In this document: piece by piece, positions 38,028-46,487 of the stretch
Position numbering within the stretch: position 1 is the first letter of the stretch
Layout: each line of letters opens with the position of its first letter
Origin: Mitsuaria sp. GD03876
GTDB taxonomy: Bacteria > Pseudomonadota > Gammaproteobacteria > Burkholderiales > Burkholderiaceae_C
Direction: 5' to 3'
Length of the DNA: 52,639 nucleotides
Assembly (NCBI RefSeq): GCF_029840635.1
Contig: NZ_JAOCCU010000043.1
Span: 1 to 52,639, forward strand
Position numbers and translations under genes: made by a program
The notes under the pieces: generated by a model
The model's input: only the letters and a program-made list of their open reading frames with translations
Database searches by the model: none
What the model was told of the DNA's origin: nothing

Positions 38028-39035
38028 ATGCCCAGCCGCACCGCCGCCACGTCCAGCGCCAAGTCCTCCGCCAGCAAGGCCTCCGCGGCCCGCGGCGCCC
38101 GCAAGCCGGCGGCACGCGCCCGGGCATCCAACGCCGACCGCGCCTCGCACGGCGCCCGCGCGAAGTCCCGTGACAGCGGCGCCTCCGCGCGCGGCGACAG
38201 CGACGAGGCGCCGGCCGCGCGCCGCGCGATCTGGAAGGGCGCGATCAGCTTCGGGCTGCTGCACGTGCCGGTGGCGCTGTACCCGGCCTCGCGCGACCAG
38301 CGCGTGGACTTCGACTGGCTGGACAAGCGCTCGATGGACCCGGTCGGCTACAAGCGCATCAACAAGCGCACCGGCAAGGACATCGACAAGACGCAGGTCG
38401 TCAAGGGCGTGAAGCAGGACAACGGCGACTACGTGCTGGTCTCCGACGACGAGATCCGCAAGGCCTATCCCACCACCACGCAGACGATCGAGATCGAGAC
38501 CTTCGTCCCCGCGACGCAGGTCTCCTTCGTCTACCTCGAGAAGCCGTACTACCTGGAGCCGATCGGCAAGTCCGGCAAGGTCTACGCGCTGCTGCGCGAG
38601 GCGATGTCCGACGCCGGCCTGATCGCCGTGGCGCGCCTGGTGATCCACAGCAAGGAGCACCTGGCCGCGCTGCTGCCGGCCGGGCCTGCGCTGATGGTGG
38701 GCATGCTGCGCTGGGCCAACGAGATCCGTCCCTGCGACGACCTGAACCTGCCCGCCGAGGGCAAGTCCGCCCACGGCTTCAAGCCCAGCGAGCTGCAGAT
38801 GGCGCGCCAGCTGATCGACGAGATGAGCAGCGACTGGCACCCCGAGGACTACCACGACGAGTTCACCGCCGCGATCCGTGACCTGATCGCGCGCAAGGTC
38901 GAGGCCGGCGAGACCGAGACGGTCACGCCGCTGGAGGCCGTCCCGGAAGCGGCCGGCGAGGGCGGCAACGTGGTCGACCTCACCGAGCTGCTCAAGCGCA
39001 GCCTCGGCGGCAAGGCGAAGAAGAAGAGCGCCTGA
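38028..39035 (+). CDS. ku: Non-homologous end joining protein Ku
   Basis: Bacterial Ku is a homodimeric ring that loads on DNA ends and recruits LigD. The core starts at RAIWKGAISFGLLHVPVAL (about residue 65) and includes VGYKRINKRTGKDID and the ALLPAGPALMVGMLRW bridge region. The C terminus is short and basic (GGKAKKKSA). Unusually, about 63 residues precede the core. They are rich in Ser, Ala and Arg and resemble the basic tails on neighbouring proteins. The ATG follows GAGGT. LigD lies 81 bp downstream on the same strand. Confidence 0.95.
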   Translation: MPSRTAATSSAKSSASKASAARGARKPAARARASNADRASHGARAKSRDSGASARGDSDEAPAARRAIWKGAISFGLLHVPVALYPASRDQRVDFDWLDKRSMDPVGYKRINKRTGKDIDKTQVVKGVKQDNGDYVLVSDDEIRKAYPTTTQTIEIETFVPATQVSFVYLEKPYYLEPIGKSGKVYALLREAMSDAGLIAVARLVIHSKEHLAALLPAGPALMVGMLRWANEIRPCDDLNLPAEGKSAHGFKPSELQMARQLIDEMSSDWHPEDYHDEFTAAIRDLIARKVEAGETETVTPLEAVPEAAGEGGNVVDLTELLKRSLGGKAKKKSA

Positions 39036-39116
39036 GTTCACCAAGGCCGCCGTCACCGCCAACGCCGCCGCCTTTGCCGTTGCCGCCATCGCCCCACGCG
39101 ACAGGAGACCCGCCCG

Positions 39117-41981
39117 ATGCCGACCGCCCCGCGCCACGATCCGCTGTCCCGCTACCGCCAGAAGCGGGACTTCCGCGTCACGCCGGAGCCAGACGACGAG
39201 CGTCCGGCGCGCGGCAGGCCCGCCGCGAAGTCCGCCGACAAGGCCGCCGCCAAGGCCGCCGCCAAGGGCGCCAAGCGAGCCGCGCCGCGCCGAGCCGCGA
39301 AGCCGCAGGCGCTGTCCTTCGTCATCCAGAAGCACTGGGCCAGCCACCTGCATTACGACTTCCGGCTGGAGCTCGGCGGCGTGCTGCTCAGTTGGGCGGT
39401 GCCCAAGGGCCCGTCCTACGACACGAAGGAGCGCCGCATGGCGATCCACGTCGAGGACCATCCGCTGTCCTACGGCGGCTTCGAGGGCACGATCCCGCCC
39501 AGGCAGTACGGCGCCGGCGAGGTCATCGTCTGGGACAACGGCACCTGGGAGCCGGAGGGCGATCCGGAACAGGGCTTGCGCGACGGCAAGCTGGTGTTCC
39601 GGCTGCACGGGCAGAAGCTGGCGGGGCTGTGGCAGCTGATCCGCACCTCGCGCGACGCGTCCAAGCGCGAGCAGTGGCTGCTGATCAAGAAACACGACGG
39701 GCTCGAGCGCCCGCACTCGGACTACGACGTCACCGTCGCGCTGCCCGACAGCGTCCTCCAGCAGCCGCTGGGGCTGGCCGAGGAGCGTGCCGCCGGCGGC
39801 AACGGCCATGCGGCGCCGGCCGCCAAGGGGGCGTCGAAGAAGGCGGCCACCGCGCGAGCGAAGGCGGCGGCCTCCGCGGTCGACAAGGACGACGCGGCCG
39901 CCCCCGGCGATGACGCCGCTTCGCCGGACCTGAGCCGCGCGAAGAAGGCGAAGCTGCCGGCCGAGCTCTCACCGCAGCTCGCGACGCTGGTCAGCGCGAC
40001 GCCCCCCGGCGACTGGATCGCCGAGGCCAAGTTCGACGGCTACCGGCTGATGGCCCGCGTCGACAAGGGCCGGGTCCGCCTGATCACGCGTGGCGGCAAC
40101 GACTGGACCGAGCGGCTGCCGTCGCTGGCCGAGTCGCTCCAGGCGCTCGGCCTGGACAACGGCTGGCTCGACGGCGAGATCGTCGTGCTGCGCGACGACG
40201 GCGCGCCCGACTTCAACCTGCTGCAGAACGCGATCGGGCATCCGAAGCGGACGCGGCACGAGGACATCGTCTATTTCCTGTTCGACGTGCCGTTCCTGAA
40301 CGGGCACGACCTGCGCGAGGTGCCGCTGCGCGAGCGACGCGCGGTGCTGCGCGCGCTGATGGACGGCCAGGAGGACGAGCGCCTGCGCTTCAGCGAGGAC
40401 TTCGCGGTGCCGCCCGAGGAGATGCTGGCCGCGGCCTGCCAGATGCGGCTCGAGGGCCTGATCCTGAAGCGGCCCGACAGCGCCTATGTCTCCACCCGCA
40501 GCGACGCCTGGATCAAGCTCAAGTGCCAGTTGCGCCAGGAGTTCGTCGTCGTCGGCTTCACCGACCGCTCCGACGGCGCGAAGGCGCTGGGCAGCCTGCT
40601 GCTGGGCTATTACGAGGACGGGGAGTTGCGCTACGCCGGCCGCGTCGGCACCGGCTGGTCGCATGCGCTGGCGGGCGAACTGCACAAGCGGCTGTCGGCC
40701 CTCGAGGTCAAGACGCCGCACTTCGACGAGGCCACGATCGCGCGCAGCCACTGGGCGCGGATCACCGGCCGCTCAGGCGGCGCGGCGCGGTGGGTCAAGC
40801 CCAGGACCGTCGTCGAGGTCGCCTTCGCCGAATGGACGCCGGACGGCCACATCCGCCATGCGTCGTTCCAGGGCGAGCGCGAGGACAAGGCGCCCAAGGA
40901 CGTCGGGCGCGAGTCGGCCAAGCCGGCGGACGAGGTGAAGGCGCCGAAGGCCGCTGCCGCCGAAAAGCCCAAGCCGCCGATCAAGCAGCGGGCGGCGTCC
41001 CGGGCTGCTTCGAAGGCGGTGTCGACGGCAGCGTCGAAGGGCGCCTCCGCGGCCGCCGAGAAGGCGTCGACGAAGTCATCGGCGAAGGCGTCGACGAAGG
41101 GATCAGCGAAGACGTCGACGAAGGCATCGACCGCGTCGACCTCCGCGGCGTCGGGGCAACTGCGCATCACGCACCCGGACCGCGTGATCGACCCCTCCAC
41201 CGGCCACACGAAGATCGAACTGGTCCGCTACTACGAGAGCGTCCTCGACTGGATGCTGCCGCACCTGGGCCGCCGCCCTGTGGCGATCGTGCGCGCGCCC
41301 GACGGCATCGAGGGCGAGCTGTTCTTCCAGAAGCACGTCGACGGCGACGCGCTGATCGTCGTGCCGGACCCGGCGACGCTGATGCACCTGACGCAGATGA
41401 ACGCCCTCGAGTTCCACACCTGGAACGCGCAGGACGACCGGCTCGACCGCGCGGACCGGATCATCTTCGACCTGGACCCGGGCGAGGGCGTGAGCTTCGG
41501 CGCCGTCGCGGAGGCGGCGCGGATCACGCGCGCGCTGCTCAAGGAGCTCGGCCTGCAAGCCTGGCTCAAGACCAGCGGCGGCAAGGGGCTGCACGTGGTG
41601 GTGCCGCTCGAGCGCCGGCACGACCACGCGACCGCGAAGGCCTTCAGCCAGGCGGTGGTGCAGCACCTGGCCGCGACCTTCCCGAAGAAGTTCTCGGCCA
41701 AGAGCGGCCCGCGCAACCGCGTCGGGAAGATCTTCCCGGACTACCTGCGCAACGGGGAAGGGCAGACCACCGCCGCCGCGTTCTCGGCCCGCGCGCGGCC
41801 CGGGCTCGGCGTGTCGATGCCGATCGACTGGGACGAGCTGTCCGAGGTCAAGCGCGCCGACCAGTGGACCATCGCCAACGCGCGCGACCGGCTCAGCTTC
41901 CAGAAGGAAGACCCGTGGAAGGGCGCCGGCGGGGTCAAGCAGACCTTGACGGCGGGGATGAAGCTGCTGGGTCTGAAGTAG
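39117..41981 (+). CDS. ligD: Multifunctional DNA ligase D (phosphoesterase-ligase-polymerase)
   Basis: LigD repairs double-strand breaks with Ku. The domain order is that of the Pseudomonas type. The 3'-phosphoesterase spans about residues 65-200 (HLHYDFRLE, then GFEGTIPPRQYGAG). The ATP-dependent ligase, about 280-600, has its nucleotidyl lysine in AEAKFDGYR (Lys305). The primase-like polymerase, about 682-954, has FDLDPGEG (about residue 784) and KTSGGKGLHVV. Two long Ala/Lys/Ser/Thr-rich linkers separate the domains, about 222-280 and 600-680; the second is made of degenerate AST/KAST repeats. The product is 954 residues. The 3' end overlaps the convergent kinase gene by 47 bp. Confidence 0.96.
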   Translation: MPTAPRHDPLSRYRQKRDFRVTPEPDDERPARGRPAAKSADKAAAKAAAKGAKRAAPRRAAKPQALSFVIQKHWASHLHYDFRLELGGVLLSWAVPKGPSYDTKERRMAIHVEDHPLSYGGFEGTIPPRQYGAGEVIVWDNGTWEPEGDPEQGLRDGKLVFRLHGQKLAGLWQLIRTSRDASKREQWLLIKKHDGLERPHSDYDVTVALPDSVLQQPLGLAEERAAGGNGHAAPAAKGASKKAATARAKAAASAVDKDDAAAPGDDAASPDLSRAKKAKLPAELSPQLATLVSATPPGDWIAEAKFDGYRLMARVDKGRVRLITRGGNDWTERLPSLAESLQALGLDNGWLDGEIVVLRDDGAPDFNLLQNAIGHPKRTRHEDIVYFLFDVPFLNGHDLREVPLRERRAVLRALMDGQEDERLRFSEDFAVPPEEMLAAACQMRLEGLILKRPDSAYVSTRSDAWIKLKCQLRQEFVVVGFTDRSDGAKALGSLLLGYYEDGELRYAGRVGTGWSHALAGELHKRLSALEVKTPHFDEATIARSHWARITGRSGGAARWVKPRTVVEVAFAEWTPDGHIRHASFQGEREDKAPKDVGRESAKPADEVKAPKAAAAEKPKPPIKQRAASRAASKAVSTAASKGASAAAEKASTKSSAKASTKGSAKTSTKASTASTSAASGQLRITHPDRVIDPSTGHTKIELVRYYESVLDWMLPHLGRRPVAIVRAPDGIEGELFFQKHVDGDALIVVPDPATLMHLTQMNALEFHTWNAQDDRLDRADRIIFDLDPGEGVSFGAVAEAARITRALLKELGLQAWLKTSGGKGLHVVVPLERRHDHATAKAFSQAVVQHLAATFPKKFSAKSGPRNRVGKIFPDYLRNGEGQTTAAAFSARARPGLGVSMPIDWDELSEVKRADQWTIANARDRLSFQKEDPWKGAGGVKQTLTAGMKLLGLK

Positions 41982-44900
41982 TCGCCGCCATCGCGGCGCC
42001 CGAGCGGCCCGCATCGGCAGCATCAGCCGCATCGGCCGTGTCGGCCGTGTCGGCCGTGTCGGCCGTGTCGGCCGCATCGGCCTGGGAGGTCGTGGCGGCC
42101 GTCGCGCCGGCATCGCCGGCGTCGATCAACGGCAGCCGCAGTTCGAATCGCGCGCCTCGCGCCGGGCCCTCGCTGTGCGCCGCGACGCTGCCGCCGTGCA
42201 TGCCGATCAGTTGCCGGACCAGCGACAGCCCGATGCCCAGCCCGCCCTGCGAGCGGTCGAGCGTCCGGTCGCCCTGCACGAACAGGTCGAACATCGTCGC
42301 CTGCAAGCCCGGCGGGATGCCGATGCCGTTGTCGCTGATCGCGATCACCGCCAGGCCCGGGCCGCCGTCCGGACCCGGCTCCTCGCTCATCGCCAGCGTG
42401 ATGCGGCCCTCGGGATCGGTGTACTTGGCCGCGTTGGTCAGGATGTTGGCCACGCACTGCACCAGCCGCGCCAGGTCGCCGCGCACCCGCAGCGCGCGGC
42501 CGGGCATCGTCACCGAGACCTGGTGGCGCCGCTCGCGCATCAGCGGCTCCACCGTCTCGACCGCCTGCGAGATCACGTCCGGCAGCGCCACCGGCGCGAG
42601 CTGCAGCTCCACGCGCCCCTGCGTGATCCGGGACACGTCCAGCAGGTCGTCGACCAGCCGCGTCAGCGTCTCGACCTGGCGCCGGATGATGGCCACCATC
42701 TGGCGCGCGCGGTCGTCCGGCAGCGCCAGCCGCGACAGCACGTCCCCGGCGCTGCGGATCGGCGCGATCGGGTTGCGCAGCTCATGCGCGAGCATCGCCA
42801 GGAACTGGTCCTTCTGCCGGTCCGCCGCCTCCAGCCGCCAGCGCGCCTTCAGGTGGGCGGAGATCTCGCGGTAGTAGCACACGACGCCCGGCGCGCCGTC
42901 CGCCAGCGGGATGCGGCTGATCTGCCATTCGTAGGCCTCGGTCACGCCCAGGTCGCTGCGCTCCTGGATGAACTCGGGCGTCTGGTACGGCTCGCCGGTC
43001 TCCAGCGTGCGCTGGAACAGCGCCACGATCTGGTCCGACAGCGGATGGCCCCATTGCCGCTCGACCAGCGCGTCGAAGCGGGCGCCGATCAGGTCGGGCG
43101 GATCGCCGAAGGTGACCCGCGCGGTCGGATTCGCCTCGCGCAGGCGCAGCGCGGTGCCGTCGTGCTCGACCAGGAACACGCCCATCGGCGCCGCGTTGAG
43201 CAGCGTCTCGAACTGCTCGGTGCGCAGCCGGAAGGCCGCCTCGGCCGCCTGCCGCATCCGCCGCAGCTCCAGCAGCGCCCCCAGCCGCGCCAGCAGTTCG
43301 CGGGCCGAGAACGGCTTGATCATGTAGTCGTCCGCGCCGGCGTCCAGGCCCTCGATGCGGGCCTCCTCGCCGGCCCGGGCCGACAGCAGCACCACCGGCA
43401 CGCTGCCCAGCCGCGCGTCGCCGCGGATCGCCGCCAGCAGCGACAGCCCGTCGAGCCGGGGCATCATGACGTCGCTCAGCACCAGGTCCGGCGGTTCCCG
43501 CCGGGCCGCCTCCAGCGCCTTCAGCCCGTCCGCCACCAGCTCCAGCGCGTAGTACGGCGACAGCAGGTCGCGCAGGTAGGCCCGCATGTCGGCGTTGTCG
43601 TCGGCGACCAGCAGCCGCGCGCCGAAGGTCGTCGCGAACGGCGGGTCCCCGCCCGGCCAGGCGCCGCCGTCGATGCGCGCGGGCTCGCCGTCGCGCAGCG
43701 GCTCCGGCGCCGGCAGCCAGCGCAGCGCCTCCTCGACGAAGGCGCGCGCGCCGGTCGTGCTCGCCGCCGGCTCCGGCGACGCGGACGCCGCCCGGACGTG
43801 CTCGCGCGGCAGGTGCGCGTGCCCCAGCGGCAGCCGGACGCGGAACAACGAACCCTGGCCATGCACGCTGGCGACCTCGAGGCGCCCGCCGTGCAGCTTC
43901 ACCAGCTCCTGCACCATCGCCAGGCCGATGCCGGAGCCCTCGTGCGTGCGCCCCTCGGCGCCGGCGACGCGATGGAAGCGCTCGAACAGGCGCGGCAGCT
44001 CGTCGGCCGGGATGCCGGTGCCGGTGTCGGCGACCTCGAGCACCGCCTGCGGCGACTCGCCGCGGTCCTCGCGCAGCCGCACCGTCACCTGGCCGCGCAG
44101 CGTGAACTTGAAGGCGTTGGACAGCAGGTTCAGGACGATCTTTTCCCACATCTCCCGGTCGACGTGGGCCGGCTGGGCCAGCGGCGGGCAGTCGACCTCG
44201 AAGGCCAGGCCCGCGCGCTCCATCGCCGAGCGGAAGGTGCTCGCCAGGTCGCGGGTCAGCGACGCGAGGTCGGTGAGCTCGTAGCGCGCCTGCGCGCGCC
44301 CGGCCTCGATCCGGGAGAAGTCCAGCAGCGTGTTCACCAGCCGCTGCAGCCGCGCGGCGTTGCGCAGCACCAGGGCCAGGCGGTCGCGCTGCGCGCCGTC
44401 CAGGCCCGGCGAGGTCACCAGGTCCTCCAGCGGTCCCAGCATCAGCGTCAGCGGCGTGCGGAACTCATGGCTGATGTTGGAGAAGAAGGTCGTCTTGGCG
44501 CGGTCCAGCGCCATCAGCGCCTCGGCGCGGCGGCGTTCGGCCTCGTAGGCCGACGCGTCGGCCAGCGCCGCGGTCACCTGGCCGGCGACCAGGTTGAGGA
44601 AGCCGCGGTAGGCCTCGTCCAGCGGCCGCCGCGGACTGACGCCGGCGACCAGGAAACCGGCCGGCGCCTGGCCCGCGCTGCGCAGCGGCAGCGCGATCGC
44701 GCGATCGATCGGCTCCGTCCAGGGCGACGGGATCGGCGCCAGGTCGAGGGCCGCCAGCGACGGCAGGTCCTGCGGCCCGCCGTCCGCCAGCGCGCGCAGC
44801 GGCCAGCCATGGGGCGGCTCCGCGAGGGAAAGCCGCTCGGGGATGCGCGCGGCCGGGCCGTCCGGGCCGTCCGGACCGAGCGCCTCGCCGGTGCAGCCGG

Positions 44901-45687
44901 CCAGGCGCGCCGAGGCGCCGTCGGCGTCCGCCAGGTACAGCGCCGCGAATGGCAGGTCCAGCGGGAATTCGTCCAGCACCTGGCAGGCGCGCCGGACGCA
45001 GTCCTCGGGCCGCTCGGCGCCGACGGTGCGCGCGGCCAGCTCGCGCAGCACCTGCAGCCGGCGCTCGCCGATCACGCGGTCGGTGACCTCGGTGACCACG
45101 CACAGCATGCCGTTCACGCTCAGCGCGTCGTCGTAGACCGGGCTGTAGGAGAAGGTGTGGTACGTCTCCTCGGCGAAGCCGCTGCGCTCCAGGAACAGCA
45201 GCAGGCCCTCGTCCCAGGTCGCCTCGCCGGTGGTCTGCACATGCCGGATGCGGCTGTAGGCGGCATCCCAGACCTCGGCCCAGACCCGCGCCGAGCGGGC
45301 CCCGAGCGCCCAGTCCCGCTTCAGGCCCAGCGTCGGCAGGTAGGCGTCGTTGCAGAAGAAGGTCATCTCCGGACCCCACGCCATCCACATCGCGTAGCGG
45401 GAGTCCAACATCATCCGCACCACCGTCTTCAGCGACTGCGGCCAGGCGTCGGGCGGGCCCAGCGGCGTCGACGTCCAGTCCAGCGCGCGCATCCGCTCGC
45501 CCATCTCGCCGCCGCCGTCCAGGAAGTGGCGACGCCGGGGCGGGGCGGGCGCCACCGGGCGCGTCGCGTCGGCGAGCGGTCCGGAAGAGGCGGTGGGAGG
45601 GCGCGCCGCGGTCGAGGGCGCGGCGGAGGCGGGCGCGGGGGAGGACGGGGAGGAGGACGGGGATGGGCCGTCGGGGAGGGCGTGCAT
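41935..45687 (-). CDS. Hybrid histidine kinase with two kinase cores and a receiver
   Basis: This is a 1250-residue cytoplasmic sensor without membrane helices. In order it has a Pro/Ser/Ala-rich leader, a PAS domain (about residues 70-210), a GAF-like domain (about 215-385) and a first HisKA (ISHEFRTP, His407) with HATPase. A receiver follows, with its phospho-aspartate in LVLSDVMMPRLDG (Asp739), then a second PAS, and a second HisKA (LAHELRNP, His968) with HATPase (ISDNGIGIPPG). No output domain is present, so phosphate must pass to other proteins. The last ~50 residues are a repeat-derived tail (ADTADTADT) that continues into the ligD 3' end on the other strand. It is divergent from sixA. 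Confidence 0.9.
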   Translation of the reverse strand: MHALPDGPSPSSSPSSPAPASAAPSTAARPPTASSGPLADATRPVAPAPPRRRHFLDGGGEMGERMRALDWTSTPLGPPDAWPQSLKTVVRMMLDSRYAMWMAWGPEMTFFCNDAYLPTLGLKRDWALGARSARVWAEVWDAAYSRIRHVQTTGEATWDEGLLLFLERSGFAEETYHTFSYSPVYDDALSVNGMLCVVTEVTDRVIGERRLQVLRELAARTVGAERPEDCVRRACQVLDEFPLDLPFAALYLADADGASARLAGCTGEALGPDGPDGPAARIPERLSLAEPPHGWPLRALADGGPQDLPSLAALDLAPIPSPWTEPIDRAIALPLRSAGQAPAGFLVAGVSPRRPLDEAYRGFLNLVAGQVTAALADASAYEAERRRAEALMALDRAKTTFFSNISHEFRTPLTLMLGPLEDLVTSPGLDGAQRDRLALVLRNAARLQRLVNTLLDFSRIEAGRAQARYELTDLASLTRDLASTFRSAMERAGLAFEVDCPPLAQPAHVDREMWEKIVLNLLSNAFKFTLRGQVTVRLREDRGESPQAVLEVADTGTGIPADELPRLFERFHRVAGAEGRTHEGSGIGLAMVQELVKLHGGRLEVASVHGQGSLFRVRLPLGHAHLPREHVRAASASPEPAASTTGARAFVEEALRWLPAPEPLRDGEPARIDGGAWPGGDPPFATTFGARLLVADDNADMRAYLRDLLSPYYALELVADGLKALEAARREPPDLVLSDVMMPRLDGLSLLAAIRGDARLGSVPVVLLSARAGEEARIEGLDAGADDYMIKPFSARELLARLGALLELRRMRQAAEAAFRLRTEQFETLLNAAPMGVFLVEHDGTALRLREANPTARVTFGDPPDLIGARFDALVERQWGHPLSDQIVALFQRTLETGEPYQTPEFIQERSDLGVTEAYEWQISRIPLADGAPGVVCYYREISAHLKARWRLEAADRQKDQFLAMLAHELRNPIAPIRSAGDVLSRLALPDDRARQMVAIIRRQVETLTRLVDDLLDVSRITQGRVELQLAPVALPDVISQAVETVEPLMRERRHQVSVTMPGRALRVRGDLARLVQCVANILTNAAKYTDPEGRITLAMSEEPGPDGGPGLAVIAISDNGIGIPPGLQATMFDLFVQGDRTLDRSQGGLGIGLSLVRQLIGMHGGSVAAHSEGPARGARFELRLPLIDAGDAGATAATTSQADAADTADTADTADTADAADAADAGRSGAAMAATTSDPAASSPPSRSA
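42011..42082. repeat. 9-bp tandem repeat at the end of the kinase gene
   Basis: Eight contiguous 9-bp units run here; four are exactly GTGTCGGCC and the others are GCATCGGCC or GCATCRGCM variants. On the minus strand they code for Ala-Asp-Thr or Ala-Asp-Ala triplets in the kinase tail. Confidence 0.92.
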
Positions 45688-45881
45688 CGGCAGGAATTTC
45701 CTTGTCCGGGCCAGGGAGGTCGAATCCAGGAGCGCGAAGCAAGCGGCGCACCCGGGTCGCCCGGGCGCCGGACGCCCGCTCCCGGGACGACGCCGCGGCG
45801 TGCCGGGAACCGCGCTTGCCGCCGAAGGGCGCGGAGACCGCCGCCGTCATTCCCTCTTTTGCCGCAGGAGCCGCCCCGACG

Positions 45882-46379
45882 ATGACCGATTCGATGGACC
45901 TGATCCTGTGGCGTCATGCCGAAGCGGCCGACGCCGCGCCCGGCATGGACGACCTGTCGCGCGTGCTCACCGGCCGCGGCGAGCGCCAGGCGCGCGAGAT
46001 GGCGCACTGGCTGGACAAGCACCTGCCCGCGTCGACCCGGGTGCTGTCGAGCCCGGCCGTGCGGACGCGGCAGACGGCGCAGGACCTGCGGCGCAAGGTC
46101 GAGCTCAGCGACGCGCTCGCGCCGAAGCAGGGCGTGGCGGCGCTGCTCGGCGCCGTCGGCTGGGCGACCGCGTCGACGCCGGTGATGGTCGTCGGCCACC
46201 AGCCCACGCTGGGCCTGGCCTTGGCCCACCTGGTCGGCGGCGTGCCGCTGGCGCAGCTCGACCGGACCACGCCGTGGCGGCTGCGCAAGGGCGCCTTCTG
46301 GTGGCTGCGCTGCGAACGCGACACGCAGGACCGGCCGGGCGTGATCGTGCTGACGGTGCGATCCCCCGATTCGCCGTGA
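45882..46379 (+). CDS. sixA: Phosphohistidine phosphatase SixA
   Basis: This is a 165-residue histidine-phosphatase-fold protein. The phospho-accepting histidine is in LILWRHAEA (His12), with VLSSPAVRTRQTAQDL and a second histidine in MVVGHQPTLGLAL. SixA removes phosphate from histidine phosphotransfer domains, or from the nitrogen phosphotransferase system in E. coli. I chose the ATG at 45882, preceded by CAGGAG; a second ATG twelve bases later is possible. It is divergent from the hybrid kinase across 194 bp. Confidence 0.9.
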   Translation: MTDSMDLILWRHAEAADAAPGMDDLSRVLTGRGERQAREMAHWLDKHLPASTRVLSSPAVRTRQTAQDLRRKVELSDALAPKQGVAALLGAVGWATASTPVMVVGHQPTLGLALAHLVGGVPLAQLDRTTPWRLRKGAFWWLRCERDTQDRPGVIVLTVRSPDSP

Positions 46380-46487
46380 GCATCCCTCCGATGGGCTGGC
46401 CGCCAGGGGCGCGCCGGCCTCGATGCGGGACCGCGTGCGCCATGGGGTGCCCGCTACACTGGTGGCTTCCGCATTCCGAAAGCCGCC

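Noticed and set aside
42175-45885. 1236-residue open frame antisense to the hybrid kinase
   Set aside because: The kinase on the minus strand has complete HisKA, HATPase and receiver motifs, while the + frame has only Arg/Gln/Leu-rich nonsense.
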